Positions 35,766 through 43,431 of a stretch of DNA of 64,000 nt are shown piece after piece; within the stretch, counting starts at the first letter, position 1; every line of letters starts with the position of its first letter. A model generated the notes under the pieces. It was not told where the DNA came from and did not search any database. It saw only the letters and a list, made by a program, of their open reading frames with translations. This stretch comes from Maridesulfovibrio sp. (GTDB taxonomy: Bacteria > Desulfobacterota > Desulfovibrionia > Desulfovibrionales > Desulfovibrionaceae): positions 2,361,501 through 2,425,500 of the forward strand of contig NZ_OY762999.1 in assembly GCF_963666665.1 (NCBI RefSeq), in the 5' to 3' direction. Both the position numbers and the translations under genes were made by a program.

Positions 35766-36542
35766 ATGCGTATTTATATGGGTTTTGATGATACTGATGA
35801 CAAAGACGCCACCATGGGAACCGGACGGCTGGTCCGTGAATTCGTTTACGGACTGGATAACGATTGCCACGTAATCGGCGTAGTCCGCCACCAGCTGCCC
35901 CGGCTGGATAATATTCCGTACACCTCCAACAACAGCTCAGCCTGCGCAATCATTGAAATTTCGCCGGACAGCAATCTTGATTACCTGCGAGAACAGGCCA
36001 CTGAGCATCTGAACAAATATTGCGCCCCCGGCAGTGATCCGGGACTATGCATTGCCCGCGAAAATGAAGTAACGAGCGAGATTATCAACTTTTCCAAACA
36101 AGTCACCGGACGCATGCAAACCCAGCAGGACGCCATGTATGCCGCCCGCTCCATCGAGCTTTACGGACTGGGCGGAACCAATGATGGCATAATCGGAGCC
36201 ACCGCAGCCGTGGGACTCACTGTCTACGGATGGTGCGGACGTTTCATCGAATACGGCCGCCTGCGCGAACTGGGCACAGCCCTACATGTCCAGGATCTGC
36301 TTGAAGCTGGTATAGATGTTATCTCCACTGATCGCGACCCGCTGGTGCCGCTGCCCGGGGATGAGCTCCTTAATGCCGAATGGATCAGGCCTTCACTCTG
36401 GGGAGGACGCCCGGTATTGCAGGTCAAACGTGTAGACTACGGTATCTGGGAACCGGCCCACGGCAAGCGCAAGAAAGGACACAACATGCAGTCAGGCTCT
36501 AAAAACCGGACTACAGTCGTGTCTACCAATTCACCGATGTGA
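35766..36542 (+). CDS. TiaS-like (DUF1743-type) protein
   Basis: 258 residues from the ATG at 35766, with AAAGGAG 6 bp upstream. The N-terminus MRIYMGFDDTDDKDATMGTG matches the ATP-binding FDDTD start of archaeal tRNA-Ile2 agmatinylcytidine synthetase (TiaS). It lacks the OB-fold and zinc-ribbon C-terminus of archaeal TiaS (about 420 residues), and bacteria do not use agmatidine, so its substrate is unknown. YGLGGTNDGIIGATAAVGL is a conserved-looking Gly-rich stretch. It converges on a PadR regulator and lies in a molybdenum-related neighbourhood. Confidence 0.65.
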   Translation: MRIYMGFDDTDDKDATMGTGRLVREFVYGLDNDCHVIGVVRHQLPRLDNIPYTSNNSSACAIIEISPDSNLDYLREQATEHLNKYCAPGSDPGLCIARENEVTSEIINFSKQVTGRMQTQQDAMYAARSIELYGLGGTNDGIIGATAAVGLTVYGWCGRFIEYGRLRELGTALHVQDLLEAGIDVISTDRDPLVPLPGDELLNAEWIRPSLWGGRPVLQVKRVDYGIWEPAHGKRKKGHNMQSGSKNRTTVVSTNSPM

Positions 36543-36543
36543 A

Positions 36544-36897
36544 TTAAGGCTTATTACCTTCCCTGTAGCGGGCAATGAAGCTGTCCAGTGCATCGCGCTG
36601 GCGTTCCATATGTATTATCCACGCTTCCAGAATTTCAAGCCCTTCGGGGGTGATGGCATAAACACGCTTTGCCGGACCGTCACCCTCAGCATCCCACTTT
36701 GATTCCACCAGACCTTCTTCATCCATCTGCCGTAGATGACGATAGATCATTCCGGGAGGCGCTTCCGCGCGCAAAAAACCATACCCGCTAATGGTCTGGA
36801 TCAGTTCATAACCATACGAAGGACCTGACTTTAAAGCCAGTAACAGCGATGGCTGAACATATCTTTGGGGCTTGCCCCCACCTGTCTTTTTAGACAT
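36544..36897 (-). CDS. PadR-family transcriptional regulator
   Basis: 117 residues. Winged helix with GPSYGYELIQTISGYGF and the wing EAPPGMIYRHLRQMDEEGLVES, then the C-terminal dimer helix (LEAWIIHMERQRDALDSFI). PadR proteins are small-molecule-responsive repressors, often regulating an adjacent divergent gene. Here the divergent neighbour is a 68-residue unknown across a 97-bp spacer containing palindromic AT-rich sequence. The gene ends 2 bp from the convergent TiaS-like gene. Confidence 0.85.
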   Translation of the reverse strand: MSKKTGGGKPQRYVQPSLLLALKSGPSYGYELIQTISGYGFLRAEAPPGMIYRHLRQMDEEGLVESKWDAEGDGPAKRVYAITPEGLEILEAWIIHMERQRDALDSFIARYREGNKP

Positions 36898-36924
36898 TTC
36901 TCACCTGTTCTTCTTGACTATATG

Positions 36925-36955
36925 TTCTTAGAGGATATATATCTAGTATAGACGA
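36925..36955. promoter_or_regulatory. Candidate operator between padR-like and the 68-residue gene
   Basis: The spacer contains GATATATATC, a perfect 10-bp palindrome, between further ATAT and CTAGTATAG steps. PadR sites are AT-rich palindromes, so this is a plausible autoregulatory site, but the exact bases are uncertain. Confidence 0.3.
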
Positions 36956-36994
36956 ATATCCATAAAGACACAATAAACCGCAGAGGAGGGCTTT

Positions 36995-37201
36995 ATGAAA
37001 ATTTTCGTACGGGAAAGAGTTAAGGCCACAGATGGGGACAAGAGACCCCGTTACCGCGTAGTCGGTGTACAGGGTGAAGGTCTGACCATAAAGGTCAAAC
37101 GCATCCGTAAGTGTGAACTGAAGGAAATTGCAAAGCACACCGGAGCTGAGATCGTTTATCTGGAACGTGACGGCAAGGGAAGCGAAGGCAAGAAAGATTA
37201 G
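36995..37201 (+). CDS. Small protein of unknown function divergent from PadR
   Basis: 68 residues, highly basic in its second half, with a GAGGAGG site before the ATG. It reads MKIFVRERVKATDGDKRPRY at the start and predicts as a short beta-rich domain plus a charged tail. I do not recognise the family. A good ribosome-binding site, divergence from the PadR gene and a strong terminator just after the stop support it as a real gene. It may be the target of the PadR protein. Confidence 0.65.
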   Translation: MKIFVRERVKATDGDKRPRYRVVGVQGEGLTIKVKRIRKCELKEIAKHTGAEIVYLERDGKGSEGKKD

Positions 37202-37202
37202 A

Positions 37203-37238
37203 AAACGGGGAGCAGCAATAAAGCTGCTCCCCGTTTTT
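37203..37238. terminator. Bidirectional terminator
   Basis: AACGGGGAGCAGC pairs with GCTGCTCCCCGTT, flanked by A and T runs, between convergent genes. Confidence 0.85.
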
Positions 37239-37252
37239 AATTTGTAGAGGAT

Positions 37253-38104
37253 TTAATCTTTATAGACAATAGTTCCGACGTGTTCCCCGCGCAATGCAGC
37301 ATGTACGCATTCCGGATCACGCAGCACATCAATAATCTGAAACTGCTTAAGGGTCTTGGCATTCTTGAGGAAGGTCAGAACAGCACGCTCAACGATCAGG
37401 TCATCAAGGTCCATCTCAATCAACTCCTCAACGTGGATACGATCGTAGAACTTCAAGGTTTCACGATCCTTGGCCTTCTTGGGGTCATCCGCGTAAAGAC
37501 CTTTTTCATCCTTAAGATAAATCACTGACTTGGCGCCGATGTTTTCCGCCAGCAGGAACGCACCGGAGTCAGTGCGGTGCGGCGGAATGGAGCCGACTTC
37601 TGCCGGATGCTCGAAGAATCCGTAAGGGGGAATACCAGTTGTGATGGGCAGGTAACCGAGCTGGCAATACATGTTCAGCTGCTCAAGGTGATCGCCGTGA
37701 CCGATCTTTACACCGCCGCGCTTAGCCAGCAGTACGGAGAGCATTTCAGCGTTCTGCCATGAAACCTTATCGCCCAGTTTTGAAAGCACACCGGTAGGCA
37801 TGCCCAGATCAACTCCGATGTTGTAGACGTGGCGGGCACGGGTACCGCCCCCGGTCATAAGCAGAATCTTATGTTCTTCCTTGGCCTTGACCAGTTCATC
37901 AAGGATAGGCAGCAGGGCATTTGCTCCACGGTCCATAATGGACTGGCCACCAATCTTAAGAACATTCACATCGGGATGCATGTGGAAATATTTATCAGCC
38001 TCGGTATTACGCAGGCAATCCTTACCGACAAGAGATTCACCCAGCAATCTGGTTTCTATATGCAGACGGCCTTTTTCGCCTTCTTCCTTAATCAACTTAC
38101 CCAT
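37253..38104 (-). CDS. Molybdenum storage protein-like amino-acid-kinase-fold protein
   Basis: 283 residues, GGAGG 6 bp before the ATG. Amino-acid-kinase fold closest in pattern to the subunits of Azotobacter MoSto: NVLKIGGQSIMDRG, MTGGGTRARHVYNIG, GVLSKLGDKVSWQNAEML, GIPPYGFFE, IPPHRTDSGAFLLAE and the C-terminal EHVGTIV. In MoSto, ATP-dependent packing makes polyoxomolybdate or tungstate clusters inside a hexamer. UMP kinase is the nearest well-known relative but lacks this pattern. A MOT1-like molybdate permease gene lies 70 bp upstream on the same strand, supporting a molybdenum or tungsten role. Only one subunit gene is present, so a homohexamer would be needed. Confidence 0.8.
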   Translation of the reverse strand: MGKLIKEEGEKGRLHIETRLLGESLVGKDCLRNTEADKYFHMHPDVNVLKIGGQSIMDRGANALLPILDELVKAKEEHKILLMTGGGTRARHVYNIGVDLGMPTGVLSKLGDKVSWQNAEMLSVLLAKRGGVKIGHGDHLEQLNMYCQLGYLPITTGIPPYGFFEHPAEVGSIPPHRTDSGAFLLAENIGAKSVIYLKDEKGLYADDPKKAKDRETLKFYDRIHVEELIEMDLDDLIVERAVLTFLKNAKTLKQFQIIDVLRDPECVHAALRGEHVGTIVYKD

Positions 38105-38174
38105 TAGAACCTCCGTTTTAGCAGTATTCCCATCCCTAAGGACTGCGGGATGATTAAGTGTAAACTATTCACAG

Positions 38175-39383
38175 CTATTGTGACACCTTAAACCTTGAAA
38201 AAATAATACTTAGCAGAATCCCGGCACCAAAGGCCCATGCAAGATTCGCGAGAAGAGTAATGCAAAGCATGACTGCAATCACAGCCTGAGAGGACCTCGC
38301 GGTCATATCACGCATTGCCAGCACCAGTTGAACACCGGCAAACACCAACAAGACTCCAAGCACGCCCATAGGGATAAGCTGTAGGACCTTTACTGATCCC
38401 GCCCCGAAACCTATTGCCAGCAGCACGAATAGCCCCCCGATAATCAGGTTGGAACCGCAGGTTCTCGCACCGAAGCGGTAGTGGGCTGCCAGCCCCCCTG
38501 CTCCGTGACAGAGCGGCATTCCGCCGATAAGCGCGGCAAAACCATTGGCAATGCCCATACTCATGCACAAAGCACGATCAGTGACCCGCCGGCTTTCCGT
38601 ACCGAAATATTCATGGCTCAAATCACGGTTGGCTATAACCGCATTGCCCAAAGTCATAGGAATCTGAGGCAAGACCAAGGCCAGCAGGGCAAAAGAAAAA
38701 TCATCCGCAGTGGGAAAACCGAAAGGCATGAATTGCGGCAGATGAAAACCTAAATTAAGATCAACCAAGCCATGCCATGCCCCCAACAATCCGCCAAGAA
38801 CAGCACCGCAGCCCACAACAACCAATCCGGCGGGATACCTCTTGCTGTTGATCAAGACCAAAGTGACGATCCCGAACAGAATTCCGAAAACCACACTAAG
38901 GGGCACAGGTCCGAAAGATTGGACAGCAAGAAACGGCTCAACCTTTCCCTGCGCAGCCTGTAATGTACTGGTTCCGGCCGCAAGGGAAACACCTTTCAGC
39001 AACAGTAATATTCCGGTTGAAACCTGAACCCCGCGGATAACTGGCAGCGGAATCATCTTTGCAGCTTTCTTAACCAAACCGCTGGCACCGAGAAAAAACA
39101 TTAAGGCAGCAATTATAAGCCCGGACCCGGTGATAACAGTAGGACTAAGAGACTGGGCAATTGCATAAGCTGAAACCACTTTCATCGGCTGCACTGCAAT
39201 AGGTACCCGATAGTACATTCCACCAATTATGTAGAACAGGCCAACCGATAACAGCACCCCGGTAGCCGAAAGCCCGTTGACCATAATCATGGCAAAGGCC
39301 AATGGCAGTAAGGCACCGAGATCACCAACAGCTCCGGCCCACTCCATCCTGTTGAAACTTATACGCACGGCAACTCCTATCAT
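38175..39383 (-). CDS. MOT1-like molybdate/sulfate permease
   Basis: 402 residues, about ten to twelve membrane helices. Two conserved motifs of the MOT1 molybdate transporter family are seen: PIAVQPMKVVSAYAIAQ in the first half and LPQIPMTLGNAVIAN with PLCHGAGGLAAHYRFGARTC in the second. The start region FNRMEWAGAVGDLGALLPL is also typical. It imports molybdate (possibly tungstate or sulfate) across the inner membrane. It lies just upstream of the molybdenum-storage-like gene with a 70-bp gap, likely one operon. Confidence 0.87.
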   Translation of the reverse strand: MIGVAVRISFNRMEWAGAVGDLGALLPLAFAMIMVNGLSATGVLLSVGLFYIIGGMYYRVPIAVQPMKVVSAYAIAQSLSPTVITGSGLIIAALMFFLGASGLVKKAAKMIPLPVIRGVQVSTGILLLLKGVSLAAGTSTLQAAQGKVEPFLAVQSFGPVPLSVVFGILFGIVTLVLINSKRYPAGLVVVGCGAVLGGLLGAWHGLVDLNLGFHLPQFMPFGFPTADDFSFALLALVLPQIPMTLGNAVIANRDLSHEYFGTESRRVTDRALCMSMGIANGFAALIGGMPLCHGAGGLAAHYRFGARTCGSNLIIGGLFVLLAIGFGAGSVKVLQLIPMGVLGVLLVFAGVQLVLAMRDMTARSSQAVIAVMLCITLLANLAWAFGAGILLSIIFSRFKVSQ

Positions 39384-39500
39384 TATGTCAGCTAGTTATC
39401 TACCAATGTGCTCTATTATAACTAAACCACTACTGTATTATGTTACAAATTAACAATGTTTTTAAAAGCGGACACAACAGACATAATTACATTTCTACAC

Positions 39501-39537
39501 AAAAAAACTCCCGGTCAGTAAAACCGACCGGGAGCAA
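39501..39537 (-). terminator. Terminator after the peroxiredoxin gene
   Basis: CTCCCGGTC pairs with GACCGGGAG; on the minus strand it is followed by a run of seven T. Confidence 0.85.
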
Positions 39538-39560
39538 TTTACGCGAATACGGGTAGCAGC

Positions 39561-40283
39561 CTAATCTTCAAAGGCCATTGAGACTTTCCAAGCCTCCCAA
39601 ACCTTACCTACGAGTTCAGGACCGGGGCTGAGAACTGTCTTACCGGGTTTCCAGCCGGAGGGGCAAACCTCGGCGGCACCTGTTGCCCTTACATGCTGAT
39701 AGGCCTGAATCTGGCGCAAAGTTTCAGACACATTACGTCCGACCGGCGGAGTCAGAACTTCATAACCGACAATTACACCGTCAGGATCGATCAGAAAACG
39801 GCCACGAATATCAACACCGGAATTTTCATCATATACACCATACATTTCACCGACTTTACCTCCGCCATCCGAGAGCATTGGAAAAGGAACCTTGCCAGCT
39901 GTGATCATTTTGGAAAGTTCATCATATTCCCACATTTTATGAACGAAAACGCTGTCAGTGCTCATGGAAAGGACTTGAACTCCGAGGGCTTCAAATTCTG
40001 CATGTTTTTCGGCGACCGCCGAAACTTCAGTTGCTCAGACAAAGGTAAAATCACCGGGGTAGAAGCAAAGAACTACCCATCTTCCTGCGTAATCAGAGAG
40101 TTTTACTTCTTTGAACCCGCCATCCTGATAGGCCATTGCAGAAAAATCAGGGGCTTTCTGTCCAGCTTTAATCATTTTTCCTGCTCCTTTAGATGTTTCG
40201 GAGGCAACATTTTCAACTTCAGGCTGCACTTCTTCGGCGTTATTACCGACAGGCTTTGAGCAACCCGCTTGTACTTTACTCAT
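39561..40283 (-). CDS. Selenocysteine peroxiredoxin (AhpC/Prx1 type), UGA-encoded peroxidatic residue
   Basis: 240 residues if the in-frame TGA at 40037-40035 is read as selenocysteine. The UGA falls exactly at the peroxidatic position: FYPGDFTFV-U-ATEVSA, where cysteine peroxiredoxins have TFVCPTE. Upstream and downstream halves are both well conserved (KAPDFSAMAYQDGG; LSMSTDSVFVHKMW; GRFLIDPDGVI), in the same frame with no other stop. A resolving cysteine is present in EVCPSGW (residue 207). A 7-bp hairpin starts 10 nt after the UGA. GGAGGA precedes the ATG at 40283. The about 36-residue N-terminal extension before MIKAGQKAPDF is unusual; an internal start at 40175 with AGGAG is possible. 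The enzyme reduces peroxides in the cytoplasm. Confidence 0.9.
40004..40037 (-). promoter_or_regulatory. Putative bacterial SECIS element of the peroxiredoxin gene
   Basis: On the minus strand the UGA is followed after 10 nt by TTTCGGC, a GGTC loop and GCCGAAA, a 7-bp stem with a G-rich tetraloop. Position and loop fit a SelB-binding bSECIS hairpin. Confidence 0.7.
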
Positions 40284-40438
40284 ATTTTGATTCCTCCAAT
40301 TTGGTATTAAGACCCTTATATCATCTACACCTATTAGTATGAAATACTTTTATCAAAAAAAACTATAACAAAACCCACCAAGAACACTGACAGCAAACTG
40401 GATATGTCTTATCAGTACCAATCAGTTAAATATTATAC

Positions 40439-41950
40439 ATGGACGGCAGCGATATGATTGAAAACAGCAGGGTAAGCGATAGCGTATCTTCATTACTGAA
40501 AATCCATTACGATAAAAAATTTATTCCTGTCGCTCGGGACTTTATTGAATCTATGGCCGCGACTACAGGCGTAACCGAAGCATCATCCAAACGGCTTTGC
40601 CTTCTTGTTGAGGAGAGTCTGTCCTTTATTATTGATAAGTACATAGACAGCCGATACGAAGCGCATATTGAACTGCTTTTTAAATTACTGGATGATACTG
40701 CACTAATAGAAATCATCGACATTGGACCTCCAATCCATGAAGACAAAATGCCCAAATTCAATATTCAGGACCCGGAATCTGCTTCCGGGCTATGGTATAA
40801 ATTAGTTAAGAATATTGCTGATGATTTTTCATTCATCAATAACCATAGGGATGGATGGCTGATACGAATAGAAAAGAAAGTTGATATGGACGAAGAAATA
40901 AAAAGAAACCAGATGCAGGAAGATAATCCAGATTCGGCACCTTGTCTTTCCAACCATAATCTCCGACTTGCTACGCCAGAAGATGCTCTGGAGCTGATTG
41001 ATCTGGCCTACCTCACCTACCGATACTCATACGCTGGAGAATTTTATGACAAAAAGTTTTTAGAAGAATCCATCACCAGCGGGGCCTACGAAATCACTGT
41101 AGTCGACAATGGAAATAAAATTGTTGGTGCATATATAGTAAGCCATCCAAAATCAGGTGAAAAATGGGCTGAACTGGGAGGTGCCATGGTCCTTCCGGAA
41201 TACAGGACGACAAGAGCCGTAATGTACCTGTTCCAAGCCATGAATCAGTATATGAAGGAGAACCCGCGCAACTGTGATTTCTTCACTTCCCATTCAGTGA
41301 CGACCCATCCACGGTCTCAAAAACTGATCCATAGACTGAAACCGCCTTTCATGCCCTTATTTCTATTCCCGAACATGGTTCACAGCCCTGATTTCATAGG
41401 CATCCGACAGAATCAGCATAGTCGGGAATCACTACTATGGAGCTTCAGCCTATCACGTCCATTTAAACAGGAAATACTTTACGCTTCTGAGCTCCGTCAT
41501 GGAATAATCCGGCAACTTCTGGATAATACCGGATTCGGCGAGACAGTTTCCATTAAGGATGAATTTCAGGAAACAATTATCGACTCATCACAAATTCTAG
41601 TAGAACGCGTAGAGCAGCAAGGATTTGCCATAATTCACCTTAAATCCATCGGCACAAACTGGTTCCCGGCAATAACAAAAGAAATTGTAACACTTACCGC
41701 CGCAGGCATAGAAAGCATTTGTGTAAGCGTATCCAGCAGCACCCCACCCCCTGCAGACATGGAGGAACAATTAAGATCAATAAATCTGATCTTTTCAGGA
41801 ATTTATATAGACTCGCTGGACTCGCTTTGCCTCGCATACTGCATGACGACAAAGCCGATAGACTTCGAAAATATTAAGCTACAACACCCGGTTGCAATGA
41901 ACCTGCTTGAATGCATGCGCACGGAATATCATTCACTCCAGACACCATAA
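40439..41950 (+). CDS. HATPase (RsbW-like)-GNAT fusion protein
   Basis: 503 residues. The N-terminal about 150 residues resemble a GHKL ATPase of the anti-sigma/RsbW kind: LCLLVEESLSFIIDKY occupies the N-box and DIGPPIHED the G1 box. Residues about 175-325 form a GNAT acetyltransferase-like domain (LRLATPEDALELIDLAY, GAMVLPEYRTTRAVMYL, acetyl-CoA site altered). The C-terminal about 175 residues are unassigned. The N-box lacks the canonical Asn, so ATP binding may be changed. Function unknown; a regulatory acetyltransferase is a guess. Start uncertain: ATG at 40439 or 40454, neither with a strong site. Divergent from the selenocysteine peroxiredoxin gene. Confidence 0.65.
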   Translation: MDGSDMIENSRVSDSVSSLLKIHYDKKFIPVARDFIESMAATTGVTEASSKRLCLLVEESLSFIIDKYIDSRYEAHIELLFKLLDDTALIEIIDIGPPIHEDKMPKFNIQDPESASGLWYKLVKNIADDFSFINNHRDGWLIRIEKKVDMDEEIKRNQMQEDNPDSAPCLSNHNLRLATPEDALELIDLAYLTYRYSYAGEFYDKKFLEESITSGAYEITVVDNGNKIVGAYIVSHPKSGEKWAELGGAMVLPEYRTTRAVMYLFQAMNQYMKENPRNCDFFTSHSVTTHPRSQKLIHRLKPPFMPLFLFPNMVHSPDFIGIRQNQHSRESLLWSFSLSRPFKQEILYASELRHGIIRQLLDNTGFGETVSIKDEFQETIIDSSQILVERVEQQGFAIIHLKSIGTNWFPAITKEIVTLTAAGIESICVSVSSSTPPPADMEEQLRSINLIFSGIYIDSLDSLCLAYCMTTKPIDFENIKLQHPVAMNLLECMRTEYHSLQTP

Positions 41951-41965
41951 TCCCACTGAAATAAA

Positions 41966-41996
41966 AAAGGCCTTTCGCATAACGAAAGACCTTTTC
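41966..41996 (+). terminator. Terminator after the HATPase-GNAT gene
   Basis: AAAAGGCCTTTCG pairs with CGAAAGACCTTTT around CATAA. Confidence 0.75.
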
Positions 41997-42012
41997 AAAT
42001 TCATTAACCGGC

Positions 42013-42288
42013 TTACCACGGCATGGGATCAGGCAGGATCACATCATCGGAGTAATCATACTGATCGAACTGCTCCGAAAACCAGTCGAAAAACTCAAAG
42101 TAAGGAAAAATCTTACGTCCGGCCTCAACCTTATCCAAAGTCTTTTCACCACTTACATCAATTTTCTTGGAATCAAGAGCCATGATGGGAACCAGATCTT
42201 CAGGGCAGACATAGGCCACATTGCCGATCACGTAGTAGCGGATATCATATTCTTTGAAGGTAACCTTCTTTACTTCAGTCTTACTCAT
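42013..42288 (-). CDS. Small protein of unknown function
   Basis: 91 residues from the ATG at 42288 (GAGGTG just before it; a GTG at 42294 is in frame). Acidic, no membrane segment or cysteine cluster (one Cys in YVCPEDLVPIM), ending in the hydrophobic-acidic stretch FDWFSEQFDQYDYSDD. The family is not recognised. It lies just downstream of the methylglyoxal synthase gene on the same strand (70-bp gap) and may be cotranscribed with it. Confidence 0.6.
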   Translation of the reverse strand: MSKTEVKKVTFKEYDIRYYVIGNVAYVCPEDLVPIMALDSKKIDVSGEKTLDKVEAGRKIFPYFEFFDWFSEQFDQYDYSDDVILPDPMPW

Positions 42289-42357
42289 AAACACCTCACG
42301 CTTGATCTCATTAAATTCAGGTGGTCATAAATCAAATGAGACTGGCGCACAAGCCAG

Positions 42358-42831
42358 TTAAATCTTGCGCTGGGTGTATGAGCTGAAATCAGTTTCCTTA
42401 CGCTGGAATTCCCCTTCAAAAAAAGGAGAAGATATCAGGAATTCCGCAGAGGAACGATTGCTTGCGGTGGGGATATTGTAAAGAACAGCCAAACGCAGCA
42501 ATGCCTTAACATCAACATCATGAGGCTGCGGCTGCATGGGATCCCAGAAAAAGATCAGCACATCAATCTTACCTTCGGAAATCATGGCCCCAAGCTGCTG
42601 ATCTCCGCCCAAAGGACCGGATTTCATCCTGTTAACCGGCTTGAAATCGTATCCTTCATCTTGCATCTGCTCTACCCTTTCCCTGATCATTTTCTCGACC
42701 AGCCCACCGGTGGTACCGGTGGCTACAAGGTTATGCCGGGAAAGGATATTGTGATTGCAGTCAACAAAATCAAGCAACTCTTTCTTGCAGTTGTCATGGG
42801 CAACCACAGCTATATTCTTTACCTTACTCAT
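42358..42831 (-). CDS. mgsA: Methylglyoxal synthase
   Basis: 157 residues from the ATG at 42831 (AGGA upstream; an in-frame ATG lies at 42840). MgsA converts dihydroxyacetone phosphate to methylglyoxal and phosphate, a bypass of lower glycolysis under phosphate limitation. Family motifs are all present: VAHDNCKKEL, LVATGTTGGLVE with the phosphate-binding TGT, SGPLGGDQQLGA with the catalytic Asp, and FFWDPMQPQPHDVDVKALLR with the catalytic Asp/His. Length is normal for the family. Confidence 0.95.
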   Translation of the reverse strand: MSKVKNIAVVAHDNCKKELLDFVDCNHNILSRHNLVATGTTGGLVEKMIRERVEQMQDEGYDFKPVNRMKSGPLGGDQQLGAMISEGKIDVLIFFWDPMQPQPHDVDVKALLRLAVLYNIPTASNRSSAEFLISSPFFEGEFQRKETDFSSYTQRKI

Positions 42832-42943
42832 GGAAGTCATCCTATTAAATTTAAAGGTATTTATTTCCGGATATTATGACATGACAAACAAGAAAAGTCA
42901 CTGAAACAGTGTTGAGAATGGGAAAAGAATAGTGTCATAAGAA

Positions 42944-42967
42944 AGGCTGCTGAAATTTCAGCAGCCT
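42944..42967 (-). terminator. Hairpin after the ArsC/Spx-like selenoprotein gene
   Basis: AGGCTGCTGA pairs with TCAGCAGCCT with a 4-nt loop; T-rich sequence follows on the minus strand. Confidence 0.6.
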
Positions 42968-42990
42968 ATTCAACGTGTTTATGGAACTTA

Positions 42991-43338
42991 TTAAAACCGC
43001 TCTTCCCATTCTTTAAGCTTGAAACCGATGAGAACAAAATCATCGTTCACAAGAATGGGACGTTTGACCAGCATTCCGTCAGCGGAAATCAGCTCAAAAA
43101 GCTCAGCATCGCTCATGGCATCAATGGTCTCTTTCAATCCCATATCCTTATATTTCTTACCGTTGGTATTAACGAACTTTTTCTTGTCCACCCCGGCAAT
43201 CTTCTGCCATGCAAGAAATTCATCTTTGGTCGGGGTCTCTTTGACTATATGGCGGATGGTGAAATCAATACCTTTTTCCTCAAGCCAAGCCTTGGCTTTG
43301 CGGGAAGAGGTTCAACTGGGGTAATGTACTAAAATCAT
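42991..43338 (-). CDS. ArsC/Spx-like protein with UGA-encoded selenocysteine
   Basis: 115 residues if the in-frame TGA at 43314-43312 is read as selenocysteine (residue 9). The start reads MILVHYPS-U-TSSRKAKAWLEE, where the ArsC/Spx thioredoxin-like family has YxPxCxxSRKA with the catalytic cysteine. The rest matches the family closely: ETPTKDEFLAWQKIAG, KKFVNTNGKKYKDMGL, LISADGMLVKRPILV. Read as a stop, the gene would lose its start and active site; the open part alone begins inside the fold. A 7-bp hairpin begins 13 nt after the UGA. The gene keeps no second active-site cysteine (U-x-x-S). Likely a selenol-dependent reductase; arsenate as substrate is not shown. GGAGAT precedes the ATG. Confidence 0.85.
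43278..43314 (-). promoter_or_regulatory. Putative bacterial SECIS element of the ArsC/Spx-like gene
   Basis: After the UGA the minus strand reads CCTC..., then AAGCCAA, loop GGC, TTGGCTT, then GAGG: a 7-bp upper stem with an outer CCTC/GAGG pairing. Distance and loop fit a bSECIS hairpin. Confidence 0.65.
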
Positions 43339-43431
43339 AGTATATCATCTCCGTCTGATGGTTGCGGGTAATTCTTATTACCAGACCCATTAATAACACA
43401 GATGAATAGCAGCTACAATTATAGAGAGAAC

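Noticed and set aside
40035..40037. TGA as a true stop in the peroxiredoxin gene (two separate ORFs)
   Set aside because: Both halves are conserved in one frame, the codon sits at the catalytic position and a hairpin follows; two independent genes would be an unlikely coincidence.
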